From Photobacterium toruni (GTDB lineage Bacteria; Pseudomonadota; Gammaproteobacteria; Enterobacterales; Vibrionaceae), in contig NZ_AP024854.1 of assembly GCF_024529955.1 (NCBI RefSeq), forward strand, positions 2,728,001 through 2,792,000: a DNA stretch of 64,000 nt, written 5' to 3'. The translations under genes were made by a program, and so were the position numbers. Under the pieces are notes generated by a model. It was not told where the DNA came from. It made no database searches and saw only the letters and a program-made list of their open reading frames with translations. This document shows, piece after piece, positions 1-8,691 of this stretch (within the stretch, counting starts at the first letter, position 1; every line of letters begins with the position of its first letter).

Positions 1-1523
1 AAATGGCTAGTTTGACGAATGCTACTCATGGTTACCCCATATTTAGCCGCAATTTTGCCAAGGTATTCACCGCGAGTCACGGTATGCCATACAATACGTG
101 TTGATGATGTAGGTTTACTTACAGCTGCTGTAGTCTTATTTCCTACTGGTGCGGTTGTAATCCCACTACGAGGGATCAATAGCACTTGACCAATATTAAC
201 TGAATTTGATTTCAGATGATTTGCTGCCTTAATTGCAGCCATTGATGAGCCATATTTAGCGGCAATCCCACTTAATGTTTGACCTGATGTTACTTTATGC
301 TTCATACCTTTAGCATTTAGACGCGAGGCAAATAACGTACCTTCAGGTGGATGAGCCGTAAAATATTGTAAAATACCTTTATAAACCGCATTCGCCAGTT
401 GATTTTGATGCGCATTAGACGTTAATTGGCGCTCTTCAATCGGATTAGTAATAAACCCGGTCTCAACCAGTAATGATGGAATATCAGGCGATTTTAATAC
501 TGCAAGGCTAGCGTATTGCGGTACTGTTTTGTGTAAACGCGCAATATGGCGCAAATTCGACAGTACGCGTTTAGCAACATCGTAACCTTCTTTCTGTGAA
601 TAGCTAAATTGCAAATCAAGTACAGCACGGCCTAAATATTTATCTTTAGGGTTACTTGATAACACATCACCACCACCCAGTAGCTCAGATTGCTTCTCAC
701 TTTGCTCTAGCCAACGACCAATCTCGGTATTAGCACGACGAGTATTTAATACCCATACTGATGCGCCACGAGGCTTAGGCGAACTAAAGCCATCAGCGTG
801 AATTGAAACTAATAACAACGCTTTGTTTTTACGAGCGATCTCTGAACGTTTACTTAATCCTACATAATAGTCACCACGACGAGTCATGACCGCACGCATA
901 CCTGTGGTGGCATTGATTTTGGCGGCTAATTTACGCGCAACGGCTAAAGTAACGTTTTTCTCATATTTATGAGTAGGGCCGATAGAACCAGGATCATCAC
1001 CGCCATGACCCGCATCAACAGCGACAACAATATCCGCCGTTCCTGATGGTAGCTTAGCTAAGTTATTTTCAGTCGCTTTCTCTTCTTCTTGCTCATCTTT
1101 ATCGACAACACCAGCACCAGAGCCATTAGGTAAATCCATGACTAATCGATAGCCATAACTGCCATCGGGTGTTGGTGAAAGAGAGAATATTTTGGGTGTT
1201 GTAGCACGCTTAAGCTCGAACACTAATCGTGTTGTACCTTTTTTAGGTGCATTACTACTACGAACTTTAGTTAAAATTTCACTCTTCGCAACGGCAATTG
1301 GTAATTTTGTTTTAATTGAAGTCTTATTTAAATCAATCACTAACCGTGAGGGATTTGATAGCATAAACTGCGAGTAATCCGCTTTGCTTTGCATATCTAA
1401 TACGACACGCGTTTCATCAGGAGCAGGCCATACTCGAACACCCTTTAGTTCATTTGCAAAAGCGGTAGAACTAACTAATCCCACTCCCAAAATTAGAAGA
1501 TTTGCATACGTCCGTAACGCCAT
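1..1523 (-). CDS. amiB: N-acetylmuramoyl-L-alanine amidase AmiB, 3' end cut by window edge
   Basis: Periplasmic zinc amidase that cleaves the amide between N-acetylmuramic acid and L-alanine during septal peptidoglycan splitting. The first 507 codons are present. A signal peptide (MALRTYANLLILGVGLVSST, then AFA) is followed by an AMIN domain (about residues 23-135). Next is an Amidase_3 domain (about 175-395) with the zinc and catalytic motifs DAGHGG, YEKN, SIHADG and LVETGF. One complete LysM repeat follows and a second is truncated by the window edge; both bind peptidoglycan. The ATG at 1523-1521 lies 6 nt after the tsaE stop, so the two are co-transcribed as in E. coli tsaE-amiB-mutL. Vibrionaceae AmiB proteins typically carry C-terminal LysM repeats, unlike E. 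coli AmiA/AmiC. Identification is firm; only the C-terminus is unseen. Confidence 0.95.
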   Translation of the reverse strand, partial: MALRTYANLLILGVGLVSSTAFANELKGVRVWPAPDETRVVLDMQSKADYSQFMLSNPSRLVIDLNKTSIKTKLPIAVAKSEILTKVRSSNAPKKGTTRLVFELKRATTPKIFSLSPTPDGSYGYRLVMDLPNGSGAGVVDKDEQEEEKATENNLAKLPSGTADIVVAVDAGHGGDDPGSIGPTHKYEKNVTLAVARKLAAKINATTGMRAVMTRRGDYYVGLSKRSEIARKNKALLLVSIHADGFSSPKPRGASVWVLNTRRANTEIGRWLEQSEKQSELLGGGDVLSSNPKDKYLGRAVLDLQFSYSQKEGYDVAKRVLSNLRHIARLHKTVPQYASLAVLKSPDIPSLLVETGFITNPIEERQLTSNAHQNQLANAVYKGILQYFTAHPPEGTLFASRLNAKGMKHKVTSGQTLSGIAAKYGSSMAAIKAANHLKSNSVNIGQVLLIPRSGITTAPVGNKTTAAVSKPTSSTRIVWHTVTRGEYLGKIAAKYGVTMSSIRQTSH

Positions 1524-1529
1524 TTCTAA

Positions 1530-1994
1530 TTAACCTAATTGTAAGTGGTTGATCAACGTTGAACCATAGTCCGTATTCGACGTCAATATTACTTTTCTTT
1601 GCTCACCGTGATAGCGTAATTCCAACGCCAGATCAGCATCAGGCAGCATGCCAATACCTTTTTCTGGCCATTCCACTAAACAAATAGCATCGCTAGTAAA
1701 ATAATCACGGATCCCCATAAATTCTAACTCTTCAGGATCAGCAAGACGGTATAAGTCAAAATGATAAACCTGCCAAGGTGCAAGATCATAAGGCTCAACC
1801 AATGTGTAAGTTGGACTTTTAACATTACCTTGATGGCCCATTGCACGAATAAAACCACGACTGAATGTCGTTTTACCTGCACCTAAATCACCATGAAGAT
1901 ATATTGTTGTTTGTTGTGTGCAGGCTTTAGCTAATTTAAGGCCAAAATCTACCGTTGCCTGCTCATCAGCAAGAAAAGTTTCAAATGTTTGCAT
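1530..1994 (-). CDS. tsaE: tRNA threonylcarbamoyladenosine biosynthesis ATPase TsaE
   Basis: ATPase subunit of the TsaBDE complex that places threonylcarbamoyl on A37 of ANN-decoding tRNAs. The 154-aa length is normal for the family. The Walker A/P-loop GDLGAGKTT is near residues 35-43, followed by [17 protein letters not shown] and LVEWPEKG, all family motifs. It starts 6 nt after the stop codon of the nnr remnant and ends 6 nt before amiB. The ancestral order nnr-tsaE-amiB is therefore still recognisable although nnr is gone. With nnr deleted, the promoter must now lie in the 2.1-2.4 kb intergenic region; I could not assign it convincingly. Confidence 0.95.
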   Translation of the reverse strand: MQTFETFLADEQATVDFGLKLAKACTQQTTIYLHGDLGAGKTTFSRGFIRAMGHQGNVKSPTYTLVEPYDLAPWQVYHFDLYRLADPEELEFMGIRDYFTSDAICLVEWPEKGIGMLPDADLALELRYHGEQRKVILTSNTDYGSTLINHLQLG

Positions 1995-2000
1995 TATATT

Positions 2001-2096
2001 TTATCTTGGATTGAATAATTGACGAATAAACAGAAAAAGATCAGCTGCCAGCATACCACGCTCGCCGCTTTGCGCACATAAATCTGCTGCTTTACG
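2001..2096 (-). pseudogene. nnr: C-terminal remnant of nnr (NAD(P)H-hydrate epimerase/dehydratase)
   Basis: Reading the minus strand from 2096 to the TAA at 2003-2001 gives a peptide beginning RKAADLCAQSGERGMLAADL and ending FNPR. It aligns with the extreme C-terminus of E. coli Nnr (YjeF; pattern AADxxAxxxxxRGMLATDLF...VNP). No start codon or further Nnr-like sequence is found before queG at 2417. A normal nnr is about 1.5 kb and sits exactly here, between queG and tsaE. Seen: the residual codons and their position. Inferred: a deletion removed about 95 percent of the gene. The rest of 1995-2416 holds an inverted repeat (TTGACA-N6-TGTCAA, 2274-2291) and a possible queG -10 (TAGAAT, 2374-2379), nothing else clear. 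Confidence 0.75.
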
Positions 2097-2416
2097 ATAA
2101 ATCAAAATCTCGGTATATAGAGATATAGAACACGTGATAATGATCTGCTTCGAAAAATAACTTTTATAATTTTACCGTAATAAAGTAACACCATTCAATT
2201 TGTGTCATTCACATATTCAGCAGAGGTGCAGCTTTACACTCTCACATTATTATTTCAGCTATTATTCCGAGTATTGACAACAACATGTCAACTTGTGATC
2301 GAGCCAACTCTCACGACCGTTATATTATCCCCCATTAATTGCCACTAATGGCTATTCTAAAATAATAATGTGCTAGAATCCGTTCCCTGATTTTTACTGG
2401 CTATAAGACTGACGTT

Positions 2417-3550
2417 ATGAGTATCGATTATCAACAACTCGCACTGCAAATTAAAACTTGGGGGCAAGAACTTGGCTTTCAGGCAGTGGGGATCTGTGAT
2501 ATCGATTTAACGCAGCACGAAGCACAGCTACAACGATGGCTTGACGCTGGTTACCATGGCGATATGGACTGGATGGCGCGCCACGGAATGATGCGAGCTC
2601 GTCCACATGAATTACTGCCAGGAACCATACGTGTAATCAGTGTTCGTATGAATTATTTACCGCCACAAGCGGGGTTTGCTCAAACTTTAAAGCAACCAAC
2701 AAAAGCGTATATTAGCCGTTATTCACTTGGACGTGATTATCATAAATTAATTCGTAATCGCCTCAAACAACTAGGTCAACGTATTGAAAATGTTGTTGGT
2801 GAATTTGGTTGTCGACCATTTGTCGATTCAGCGCCAGTATTAGAACGCCCATTAGCTGAAAAATCTGGGTTAGGCTGGACAGGAAAACATTCTTTAATTC
2901 TTAACGATCAATCAGGCTCATGGTTCTTTTTAGGAGAACTATTAATTGATTTACCGCTGCCAGTTGATACACCTCAAACTAATCAATGTGGAAAGTGTGT
3001 CGCTTGCATGACCAGTTGCCCTACTGATGCCATTATTGAAGCTGGTGTCGTTGATGCTCGACGCTGTATATCTTATCTCACCATTGAATTTGACGGGATT
3101 ATTCCAGAACAATATAGAGCAGCAATGGGCAATAGAATTTATGGCTGTGATGACTGCCAATTAGTTTGTCCTTTTAGCCGTCATGGTGAAATAACAACAG
3201 AAACCGACTATCACTGTCGTGATGTACTATTTCAACAAGATCTCGTGACACTCTATCTCTGGAATGAAGCCACATTCTTAAAAAATACTGAAGGCTCAGC
3301 CATTCGACGAATTGGCCACACTCAATGGTTACGAAATATCACCATTGCGCTAGGTAATGCTCCCTATCAAGCAGATATTGTTGCAGCATTAATGACTCGT
3401 CAGGGTGAAGATCCATTAGTCGATGTACATATTGAATGGGCTTTAGAACAACAGCAACAAAAGCGCCAGCAAATAGTTATCGATGTTCTACCTAACTCGA
3501 CAAAACGGTTAGTGCGGATTATAGAAAAAGGATTACCTCGAGATGCGTAA
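2417..3550 (+). CDS. queG: epoxyqueuosine reductase QueG
   Basis: Cobalamin- and iron-sulfur-dependent enzyme for the last step of queuosine synthesis in tRNA, reducing epoxyqueuosine to queuosine. Length is 377 aa. The catalytic-region motif FVDSAPVLERPLAEKSGLGW is around residues 135-155. Two 4Fe-4S cluster motifs are present: CGKCVACMTSCP near residue 195 and CDDCQLVCP near 245. A HEAT-like C-terminal region follows (WLRNITIALGN). The ATG at 2417 has no strong Shine-Dalgarno. It is divergent from tsaE-amiB, as in E. coli where nnr lies between. Downstream is the DnaA-box cluster and the tRNA array. Confidence 0.96.
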   Translation: MSIDYQQLALQIKTWGQELGFQAVGICDIDLTQHEAQLQRWLDAGYHGDMDWMARHGMMRARPHELLPGTIRVISVRMNYLPPQAGFAQTLKQPTKAYISRYSLGRDYHKLIRNRLKQLGQRIENVVGEFGCRPFVDSAPVLERPLAEKSGLGWTGKHSLILNDQSGSWFFLGELLIDLPLPVDTPQTNQCGKCVACMTSCPTDAIIEAGVVDARRCISYLTIEFDGIIPEQYRAAMGNRIYGCDDCQLVCPFSRHGEITTETDYHCRDVLFQQDLVTLYLWNEATFLKNTEGSAIRRIGHTQWLRNITIALGNAPYQADIVAALMTRQGEDPLVDVHIEWALEQQQQKRQQIVIDVLPNSTKRLVRIIEKGLPRDA

Positions 3551-3563
3551 CACTCTGGGTATA

Positions 3564-3853
3564 TGTGGAAAACTTTTTTAATTACATAAAAAAGAAGTGC
3601 TAAAAGAAAGATTAGACACAGGGAGTGGATAACATAATCAAGATGGTTATCCAAATAAAGAAAGGATAAAATAAATTGTGTACAAATTGTAGATAAACGA
3701 ACATTTAGATATAAAAAACATACAGTTACCCTGTTAGCTTTTTACATTTAATAAAGAGAGTAAATCCAAAGCGATAATCTATATTAAAGTTATTCACACC
3801 TAGCCAGCACATCTAATCAACTGACTTACCCACAGATATTGTTATGTGGATAA
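3564..3853. promoter_or_regulatory. cluster of DnaA-box-like 9-mers (datA-like candidate)
   Basis: Within 290 bp of gene-free DNA there are two exact TTATNCACA boxes: TTATTCACA at 3790-3798 (+) and TTATCCACA at 3845-3853 (-). Six more 9-mers differ by one base: 3564-3572 (-), 3624-3632 (-), 3647-3655 (+), 3677-3685 (-), 3688-3696 (-) and 3826-3834 (+). Two AATCAA-N5-TTA sequences (3636-3649, 3815-3828) resemble IHF sites but with 5 rather than 4 spacer bases. In E. coli the DnaA-titrating and DnaA-ATP-hydrolysing locus datA lies between glyVXY and queG, the same gene slot. The function here is inferred from position and box density. The rest of 3551-4258 has no ORF I can support. Confidence 0.6.
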
Positions 3854-4058
3854 CTCTGTTAATTTAACTGTGATCTAACGGTGCAATAAATTTAAAATAC
3901 TTACAAAAATAACGACTTACCATGCAATGTTTAAAAACAAAGACAAGATAACGACAATATCTATTGAAGTAAGTTTAATTTATCAATGCTAGGAAAGAGC
4001 GCTTGTCATATCTGACAATATTGATATTACAAAACATCTTTTTAAAATAGCTAAGATG

Positions 4059-4080
4059 AAAAAAACAACCATTTGGTTGC
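4059..4080 (-). terminator. intrinsic terminator of the tRNA array
   Basis: On the minus strand, CAACC-AAAT-GGTTG is followed directly by seven T residues. It lies about 180 bp past the decayed tRNA-Gly and before the DnaA-box cluster, so it shields that cluster from tRNA transcription. Confidence 0.8.
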
Positions 4081-4257
4081 ATATTCAATAGCAGATGATG
4101 TAATCGAAGCAGATGCTTCTAAGTGGGCTTCGTAGTTAAACTAGAAACACTTGAAGCAGTACACTGATGATATCGGTAATCGAATACCTCAGGAATACCA
4201 CATTAAGACTAATACTTCACAGTAGTAGTTCACCGATAAGTTCGATGATAACTAAAT

Positions 4258-4353
4258 TGGAGCGACACACGAGGTTCCCGATCTTCAAGGAACTAGGCGT
4301 GACCTCAACCTTGGCAATATTGCGTACAACTAACTGAGCTAGTGTATATTGCG
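4258..4353 (-). pseudogene. decayed tRNA-Gly copy at the 3' end of the array
   Basis: The sequence keeps the CCA end and acceptor strand (tggagcgacacacgaggttc), the anticodon arm (gacctcaaccttggcaa) and the D-arm (ctgagctagtgt) of the neighbouring tRNA-Gly genes. About 20 bp are inserted in the T arm, the anticodon stem is altered, and the 5' acceptor strand is destroyed (gtgtcgc became gtgtatattgcg). The preceding bases 4231-4257 also resemble the spacer of the 129-bp Gly unit in mutated form. It cannot fold as a tRNA. It looks like an old array unit that has drifted while the other copies stayed identical. Confidence 0.85.
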
Positions 4354-4364
4354 AATATTTAAAT

Positions 4365-4440
4365 TGGAGCGACACACGAGGTTCGAACTCGTGACCTCAA
4401 CCTTGGCAAGGTTGCGCTCTACCAGCTGAGCTAGTGTCGC
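4365..4440 (-). tRNA. tRNA-Gly(GCC), array copy 11
   Basis: 76 nt with encoded CCA; anticodon loop TTGCCAA gives GCC, and discriminator base T73 is as expected for glycine. It is the last intact gene of the array, 11 nt before the decayed copy. Confidence 0.97.
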
Positions 4441-4493
4441 ATATAGCTAGGTCTTTCACCTAACGTTCATCGCTTTCGCTATGAACTACAAAT

Positions 4494-4569
4494 TGGAGCG
4501 ACACACGAGGTTCGAACTCGTGACCTCAACCTTGGCAAGGTTGCGCTCTACCAGCTGAGCTAGTGTCGC
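4494..4569 (-). tRNA. tRNA-Gly(GCC), array copy 10
   Basis: Identical 76-nt sequence, in the Gly-only part of the array, with a 53-nt spacer to the next gene. The spacer holds the small inverted repeat TAGGT-CTTTC-ACCTA. Confidence 0.97.
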
Positions 4570-4622
4570 ATATAGCTAGGTCTTTCACCTAACGTTCACC
4601 GCTTTCGCTATGAACTACAAAT

Positions 4623-4698
4623 TGGAGCGACACACGAGGTTCGAACTCGTGACCTCAACCTTGGCAAGGTTGCGCTCTACCAGCTGAGCTAGTGTCGC
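4623..4698 (-). tRNA. tRNA-Gly(GCC), array copy 9
   Basis: Identical 76-nt sequence, in the second 129-bp Gly-only unit. Its spacer differs from the other two only by single C/T changes. Confidence 0.97.
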
Positions 4699-4751
4699 AT
4701 ATAGCTAGGTCTTTCACCTAACGTTCACCGCTTTCGCCATGAACTACAAAT

Positions 4752-4827
4752 TGGAGCGACACACGAGGTTCGAACTCGTGACCTCAACCTTGGCAAGGTT
4801 GCGCTCTACCAGCTGAGCTAGTGTCGC
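4752..4827 (-). tRNA. tRNA-Gly(GCC), array copy 8
   Basis: Identical 76-nt sequence at the junction of the two repeat types: fMet-type 23-nt spacer upstream, Gly-type 53-nt spacer downstream. Confidence 0.97.
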
Positions 4828-4850
4828 ATCACATCTCTTTAAAAGAGAAT

Positions 4851-4927
<77 letters not shown>

Positions 4928-4999
4928 TCCGATTTTTCCACCTAGTTTAAGTTGGGTGACAACTATCTTTATTCACCGCCGTAGCCATGAATATCAATT

Positions 5000-5075
5000 T
5001 GGAGCGACACACGAGGTTCGAACTCGTGACCTCAACCTTGGCAAGGTTGCGCTCTACCAGCTGAGCTAGTGTCGC
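5000..5075 (-). tRNA. tRNA-Gly(GCC), array copy 7
   Basis: Identical 76-nt tRNA-Gly, 23 nt after fMet copy 7 and 72 nt before fMet copy 8. Confidence 0.97.
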
Positions 5076-5098
5076 ATCACATCTCTTTAAAAGAGAAT

Positions 5099-5175
<77 letters not shown>

Positions 5176-5247
5176 TCCGATTTTTCCACCTAGTTTAAGT
5201 TGGGTGACAACTATCTTTATTCACCGCCGTAGCCATGAATATCAATT

Positions 5248-5323
5248 TGGAGCGACACACGAGGTTCGAACTCGTGACCTCAACCTTGGCAAGGTTGCGC
5301 TCTACCAGCTGAGCTAGTGTCGC
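5248..5323 (-). tRNA. tRNA-Gly(GCC), array copy 6
   Basis: Identical 76-nt tRNA-Gly with a 22-nt upstream spacer (one T shorter than in some units). Confidence 0.97.
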
Positions 5324-5345
5324 ATCACATCTCTTAAAAGAGAAT

Positions 5346-5422
<77 letters not shown>

Positions 5423-5494
5423 TCCGATTTTTCCACCTAGTTTAAGTTGGGTGACAACTATCTTTATTCACCGCCGTAGCCATGAATATCAATT

Positions 5495-5570
5495 TGGAGC
5501 GACACACGAGGTTCGAACTCGTGACCTCAACCTTGGCAAGGTTGCGCTCTACCAGCTGAGCTAGTGTCGC
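5495..5570 (-). tRNA. tRNA-Gly(GCC), array copy 5
   Basis: Identical 76-nt tRNA-Gly; 22-nt spacer from fMet copy 5 and 72-nt spacer to fMet copy 6. Confidence 0.97.
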
Positions 5571-5592
5571 ATCACATCTCTTAAAAGAGAAT

Positions 5593-5669
<77 letters not shown>

Positions 5670-5742
5670 TCCGATTTTTTCCACCTAGTTTAAGTTGGGT
5701 GACAACTATCTTTATTCACCGCCGTAGCCATGAATATCAATT

Positions 5743-5818
5743 TGGAGCGACACACGAGGTTCGAACTCGTGACCTCAACCTTGGCAAGGTTGCGCTCTAC
5801 CAGCTGAGCTAGTGTCGC
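5743..5818 (-). tRNA. tRNA-Gly(GCC), array copy 4
   Basis: Identical 76-nt tRNA-Gly; 23-nt spacer from fMet copy 4. Confidence 0.97.
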
Positions 5819-5841
5819 ATCACATCTCTTTAAAAGAGAAT

Positions 5842-5918
<77 letters not shown>

Positions 5919-5991
5919 TCCGATTTTTTCCACCTAGTTTAAGTTGGGTGACAACTATCTTTATTCACCGCCGTAGCCATGAATATCAATT

Positions 5992-6067
5992 TGGAGCGAC
6001 ACACGAGGTTCGAACTCGTGACCTCAACCTTGGCAAGGTTGCGCTCTACCAGCTGAGCTAGTGTCGC
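5992..6067 (-). tRNA. tRNA-Gly(GCC), array copy 3
   Basis: Identical 76-nt tRNA-Gly; 22-nt spacer from fMet copy 3. Confidence 0.97.
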
Positions 6068-6089
6068 ATCACATCTCTTAAAAGAGAAT

Positions 6090-6166
<77 letters not shown>

Positions 6167-6239
6167 TCCGATTTTTTCCACCTAGTTTAAGTTGGGTGAC
6201 AACTATCTTTATTCACCGCCGTAGCCATGAATATCAATT

Positions 6240-6315
6240 TGGAGCGACACACGAGGTTCGAACTCGTGACCTCAACCTTGGCAAGGTTGCGCTCTACCAG
6301 CTGAGCTAGTGTCGC
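6240..6315 (-). tRNA. tRNA-Gly(GCC), array copy 2
   Basis: Identical 76-nt tRNA-Gly; 22-nt spacer from fMet copy 2. Confidence 0.97.
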
Positions 6316-6337
6316 ATCACATCTCTTAAAAGAGAAT

Positions 6338-6414
<77 letters not shown>

Positions 6415-6487
6415 TCCGATTTTTTCCACCTAGTTTAAGTTGGGTGACAACTATCTTTATTCACCGCCGTAGCCATGAATATCAATT

Positions 6488-6563
6488 TGGAGCGACACAC
6501 GAGGTTCGAACTCGTGACCTCAACCTTGGCAAGGTTGCGCTCTACCAGCTGAGCTAGTGTCGC
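6488..6563 (-). tRNA. tRNA-Gly(GCC), array copy 1
   Basis: First glycine gene of the array in transcription order; 23-nt spacer from fMet copy 1. Confidence 0.97.
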
Positions 6564-6586
6564 ATCACATCTCTTTAAAAGAGAAT

Positions 6587-6663
<77 letters not shown>

Positions 6664-6715
6664 TCCGATTTACAACGAAAGAAAACAAACTCGTTATCTC
6701 CTTTCGAGGCTGCGC

Positions 6716-6743
6716 ATTATACGACTAAAATTGTCGGATGCAA
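6716..6743 (-). promoter_or_regulatory. stable-RNA type promoter of the tRNA array
   Basis: On the minus strand TTGCAT (6743-6738), a 16-bp spacer and TATAAT (6721-6716) are followed by the GC-rich discriminator GCGCAGCC. A GC-rich discriminator is typical of stringently controlled rRNA and tRNA promoters. It sits between orn and fMet copy 1. Confidence 0.75.
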
Positions 6744-6794
6744 TAGTTCTTAAACCAAAAAACGCAGATTTTTTTCTAACTGCTTATTTTCACA

Positions 6795-7340
6795 TCAAAT
6801 ATTGAAAATATGCTCACGATAATAGCGTAACTCAGCAATTGAATCATGAATATCATCCAAGGCTAAGTGACTTCCTTGTTTAGAAAAACCATCAAGTAGC
6901 TCAGGCTTCCAACGACGCGTCAATTCTTTGAGTGTACTCACATCAAGATAACGATAATGAAAATACTGCTCAAGGATTGGCATGTGCTTATATAAGAAAC
7001 GACGATCTTGCCCAATACTATTACCACAAATTGGTGATACGCCCTTTGGCACCCATTGCTCTAAAAAATCGATAGTTTGAGCAACTGCTTGTGCTTCTGT
7101 AATCGTACTTTGACGAATACGTTCGACTAAACCACTATTAGTATGTGTGGTTGTACACCAATCATCCATTTTTGCTAATTCAGCTTCTGGCTGATAAATA
7201 GCTAAAACTGGACCTTCCGCCAACACATTAAGCTGTGGATCGGTCACAACTGTGGCGATTTCAATGATTTTATGAGTTTCTGGATCTAATCCGGTCATTT
7301 CCAGATCAATCCAAATAAGATTCTGATCGCTGATTGTCAT
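6795..7340 (-). CDS. orn: oligoribonuclease Orn
   Basis: 3'-to-5' exoribonuclease that degrades 2-5 nt RNAs and pGpG, finishing mRNA decay and c-di-GMP turnover in the cytoplasm. Length is 181 aa (family about 181). DEDDh exonuclease motifs are visible: [11 protein letters not shown] near residues 10-20 (metal-binding D and E), [11 protein letters not shown] (Exo II) near residue 110, and [10 protein letters not shown] (Exo III with catalytic H and D) near 158-167. GAGG lies about 10 nt before the ATG. The gene is on the same strand as the tRNA array, which has its own promoter downstream. It is divergent from rsgA, as in E. coli. Confidence 0.97.
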   Translation of the reverse strand: MTISDQNLIWIDLEMTGLDPETHKIIEIATVVTDPQLNVLAEGPVLAIYQPEAELAKMDDWCTTTHTNSGLVERIRQSTITEAQAVAQTIDFLEQWVPKGVSPICGNSIGQDRRFLYKHMPILEQYFHYRYLDVSTLKELTRRWKPELLDGFSKQGSHLALDDIHDSIAELRYYREHIFNI

Positions 7341-7412
7341 TCGATATTGCCTCTTTTGTGACTAAACCATGTATGATAATACCGAAAGCCAACCAAACAG
7401 AACGATATTCTT

Positions 7413-8465
7413 GTGGCAAAAAAGAAAAAATTAACTCAAGGTCAGAGCCGACGTGTTCGCTCTAACCAAAATAAGCGCCTAGATCGCGCTAAAAATGAAG
7501 TCCAATGGGATGAAGCTCTATTGGAAAATGCCCGTGAAGGGCTGGTTATTACTCGATTTGGTCAACACGCTGATGTTGAAGACCCATTAACGGGGATTAT
7601 TCATCGCTGTAACCTACGTCGCAGTATTCAGAGCCTCGTTTCTGGAGACCGTGTCGTTTGGCGCCCAGGTGTTGAAGCATTACAAGGTATTGCTGGTGTT
7701 GTAGAAGCTGTACATGAACGTAAATCAATGCTAACGCGTCCTGATTACTATGATGGCGTTAAAGCGGTAGCTGCAAACGTTGACCGTATTGTGATTGTGT
7801 CATCAATACTGCCAGAGCTGTCGCTTAATATTATTGACCGCTACATTATTGCTGCTGAGACCATCGGTATTAAGCCTTTAATTGTGGTTAATAAAGTCGA
7901 CTTACTAACACCAGAACAACGAGTTGATGTTGAACGTAAATTGACGCAATACCAAAACATTGGTTATAGCGTACGCTTAGTCAGTACCGATACTGGTGAA
8001 GGGCTAGATGATCTGAAAGTAGATTTAAAAGATCATGTCAGTATCTTTGCCGGTCAATCTGGTGTTGGCAAATCAAGTATGGTCAATGCGTTAATGCCAG
8101 ATGTTGAAGCGGATATAGGTGATGTTTCAACTAACTCTGGTTTAGGTCAACACACCACAACGGCGGCAAGATTATACCACTTTGCCGATGGTGGCGATTT
8201 AATTGACTCACCGGGAGTACGTGAATTTGGTTTATGGCATTTAGAGCCAGAACATATTACGGAAGCTTTTGTTGAGTTTCGTCAATATTTAGGTGGTTGT
8301 AAATTCCGTGACTGTAAACACGGCAACGATCCTGGTTGTATCATTCGCGAAGCAGTTGAACGTGGTGATATTAGTCGTGATCGCTATAACAGTTACCATA
8401 AAATCATTGAAAGTATGTCGGAAACTGTGGCGAACCGTCAATTTTCGCGTAATAAACCAAACTGA
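7413..8465 (+). CDS. rsgA: ribosome small subunit-dependent GTPase RsgA
   Basis: Circularly permuted GTPase that checks late assembly of the 30S subunit and releases RbfA. Length is 350 aa, starting at a GTG (7413). It has a Lys-rich N-terminus and an OB-fold (about residues 35-105). The G domain has permuted motif order: G4 NKVDLL near 160, G1 GQSGVGKSS near 215, then DSPGV (G3) near 265. A C-terminal zinc finger C-x5-C-x2-H-x5-C lies near 297-310. No strong Shine-Dalgarno precedes the GTG; the start is chosen from family N-termini (AK-rich, then GQSRRV). Confidence 0.96.
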   Translation: MAKKKKLTQGQSRRVRSNQNKRLDRAKNEVQWDEALLENAREGLVITRFGQHADVEDPLTGIIHRCNLRRSIQSLVSGDRVVWRPGVEALQGIAGVVEAVHERKSMLTRPDYYDGVKAVAANVDRIVIVSSILPELSLNIIDRYIIAAETIGIKPLIVVNKVDLLTPEQRVDVERKLTQYQNIGYSVRLVSTDTGEGLDDLKVDLKDHVSIFAGQSGVGKSSMVNALMPDVEADIGDVSTNSGLGQHTTTAARLYHFADGGDLIDSPGVREFGLWHLEPEHITEAFVEFRQYLGGCKFRDCKHGNDPGCIIREAVERGDISRDRYNSYHKIIESMSETVANRQFSRNKPN

Positions 8466-8476
8466 TAATAAATATT

Positions 8477-8517
8477 AAGCCTAAGAGAAATTTATTGTTT
8501 CCTTAGGCTTATTTTTT
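8477..8517 (+). terminator. intrinsic terminator after rsgA
   Basis: The inverted repeat AAGCCTAAG/CTTAGGCTT (8477-8485, 8502-8510) is followed by ATTTTTT. Confidence 0.85.
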
Positions 8518-8553
8518 ACTTCTCTCAATTTATATCAACACGACAAACTTGAA

Positions 8554-8562
8554 TTATCCACA
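8554..8562 (+). promoter_or_regulatory. isolated perfect DnaA box
   Basis: TTATCCACA, the consensus high-affinity DnaA 9-mer, lies alone in the rsgA-psd spacer about 4.7 kb from the cluster at 3.56-3.85 kb. A single box can occur by chance. Confidence 0.35.
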
Positions 8563-8691
8563 TCTGAGGTAACGCCAGAATAACTGACAATATATAAATA
8601 GTTCGGTATTATCGCGGGTTGACGTTATTCTTCCAAATAAGCAAAGAATAACTAACTTATTGATTAATTAATATTTAGTGGAAGAATGATT

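Larger units (their letters stand above)
4365..4751 (-). repeat. 129-bp tandem repeat of Gly-only units
   Basis: Three units of spacer plus tRNA-Gly with a period of exactly 129 bp follow the fMet-Gly repeats. The spacer sequence is unrelated to the fMet-type spacer, so two amplification events with different units are recorded here. Confidence 0.93.

Noticed and set aside
3400..3654. 84-aa minus-strand ORF over the queG 3' end
   Set aside because: It overlaps queG antisense and part of the DnaA-box region; no homology or binding site.
3564..4060. Chromosomal origin oriC in the DnaA-box cluster
   Set aside because: Vibrionaceae oriC1 lies near mnmG/mioC and oriC2 near rctB; neither neighbour is present, and a clear AT-rich 13-mer unwinding array is not seen. 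A datA-like role fits better.
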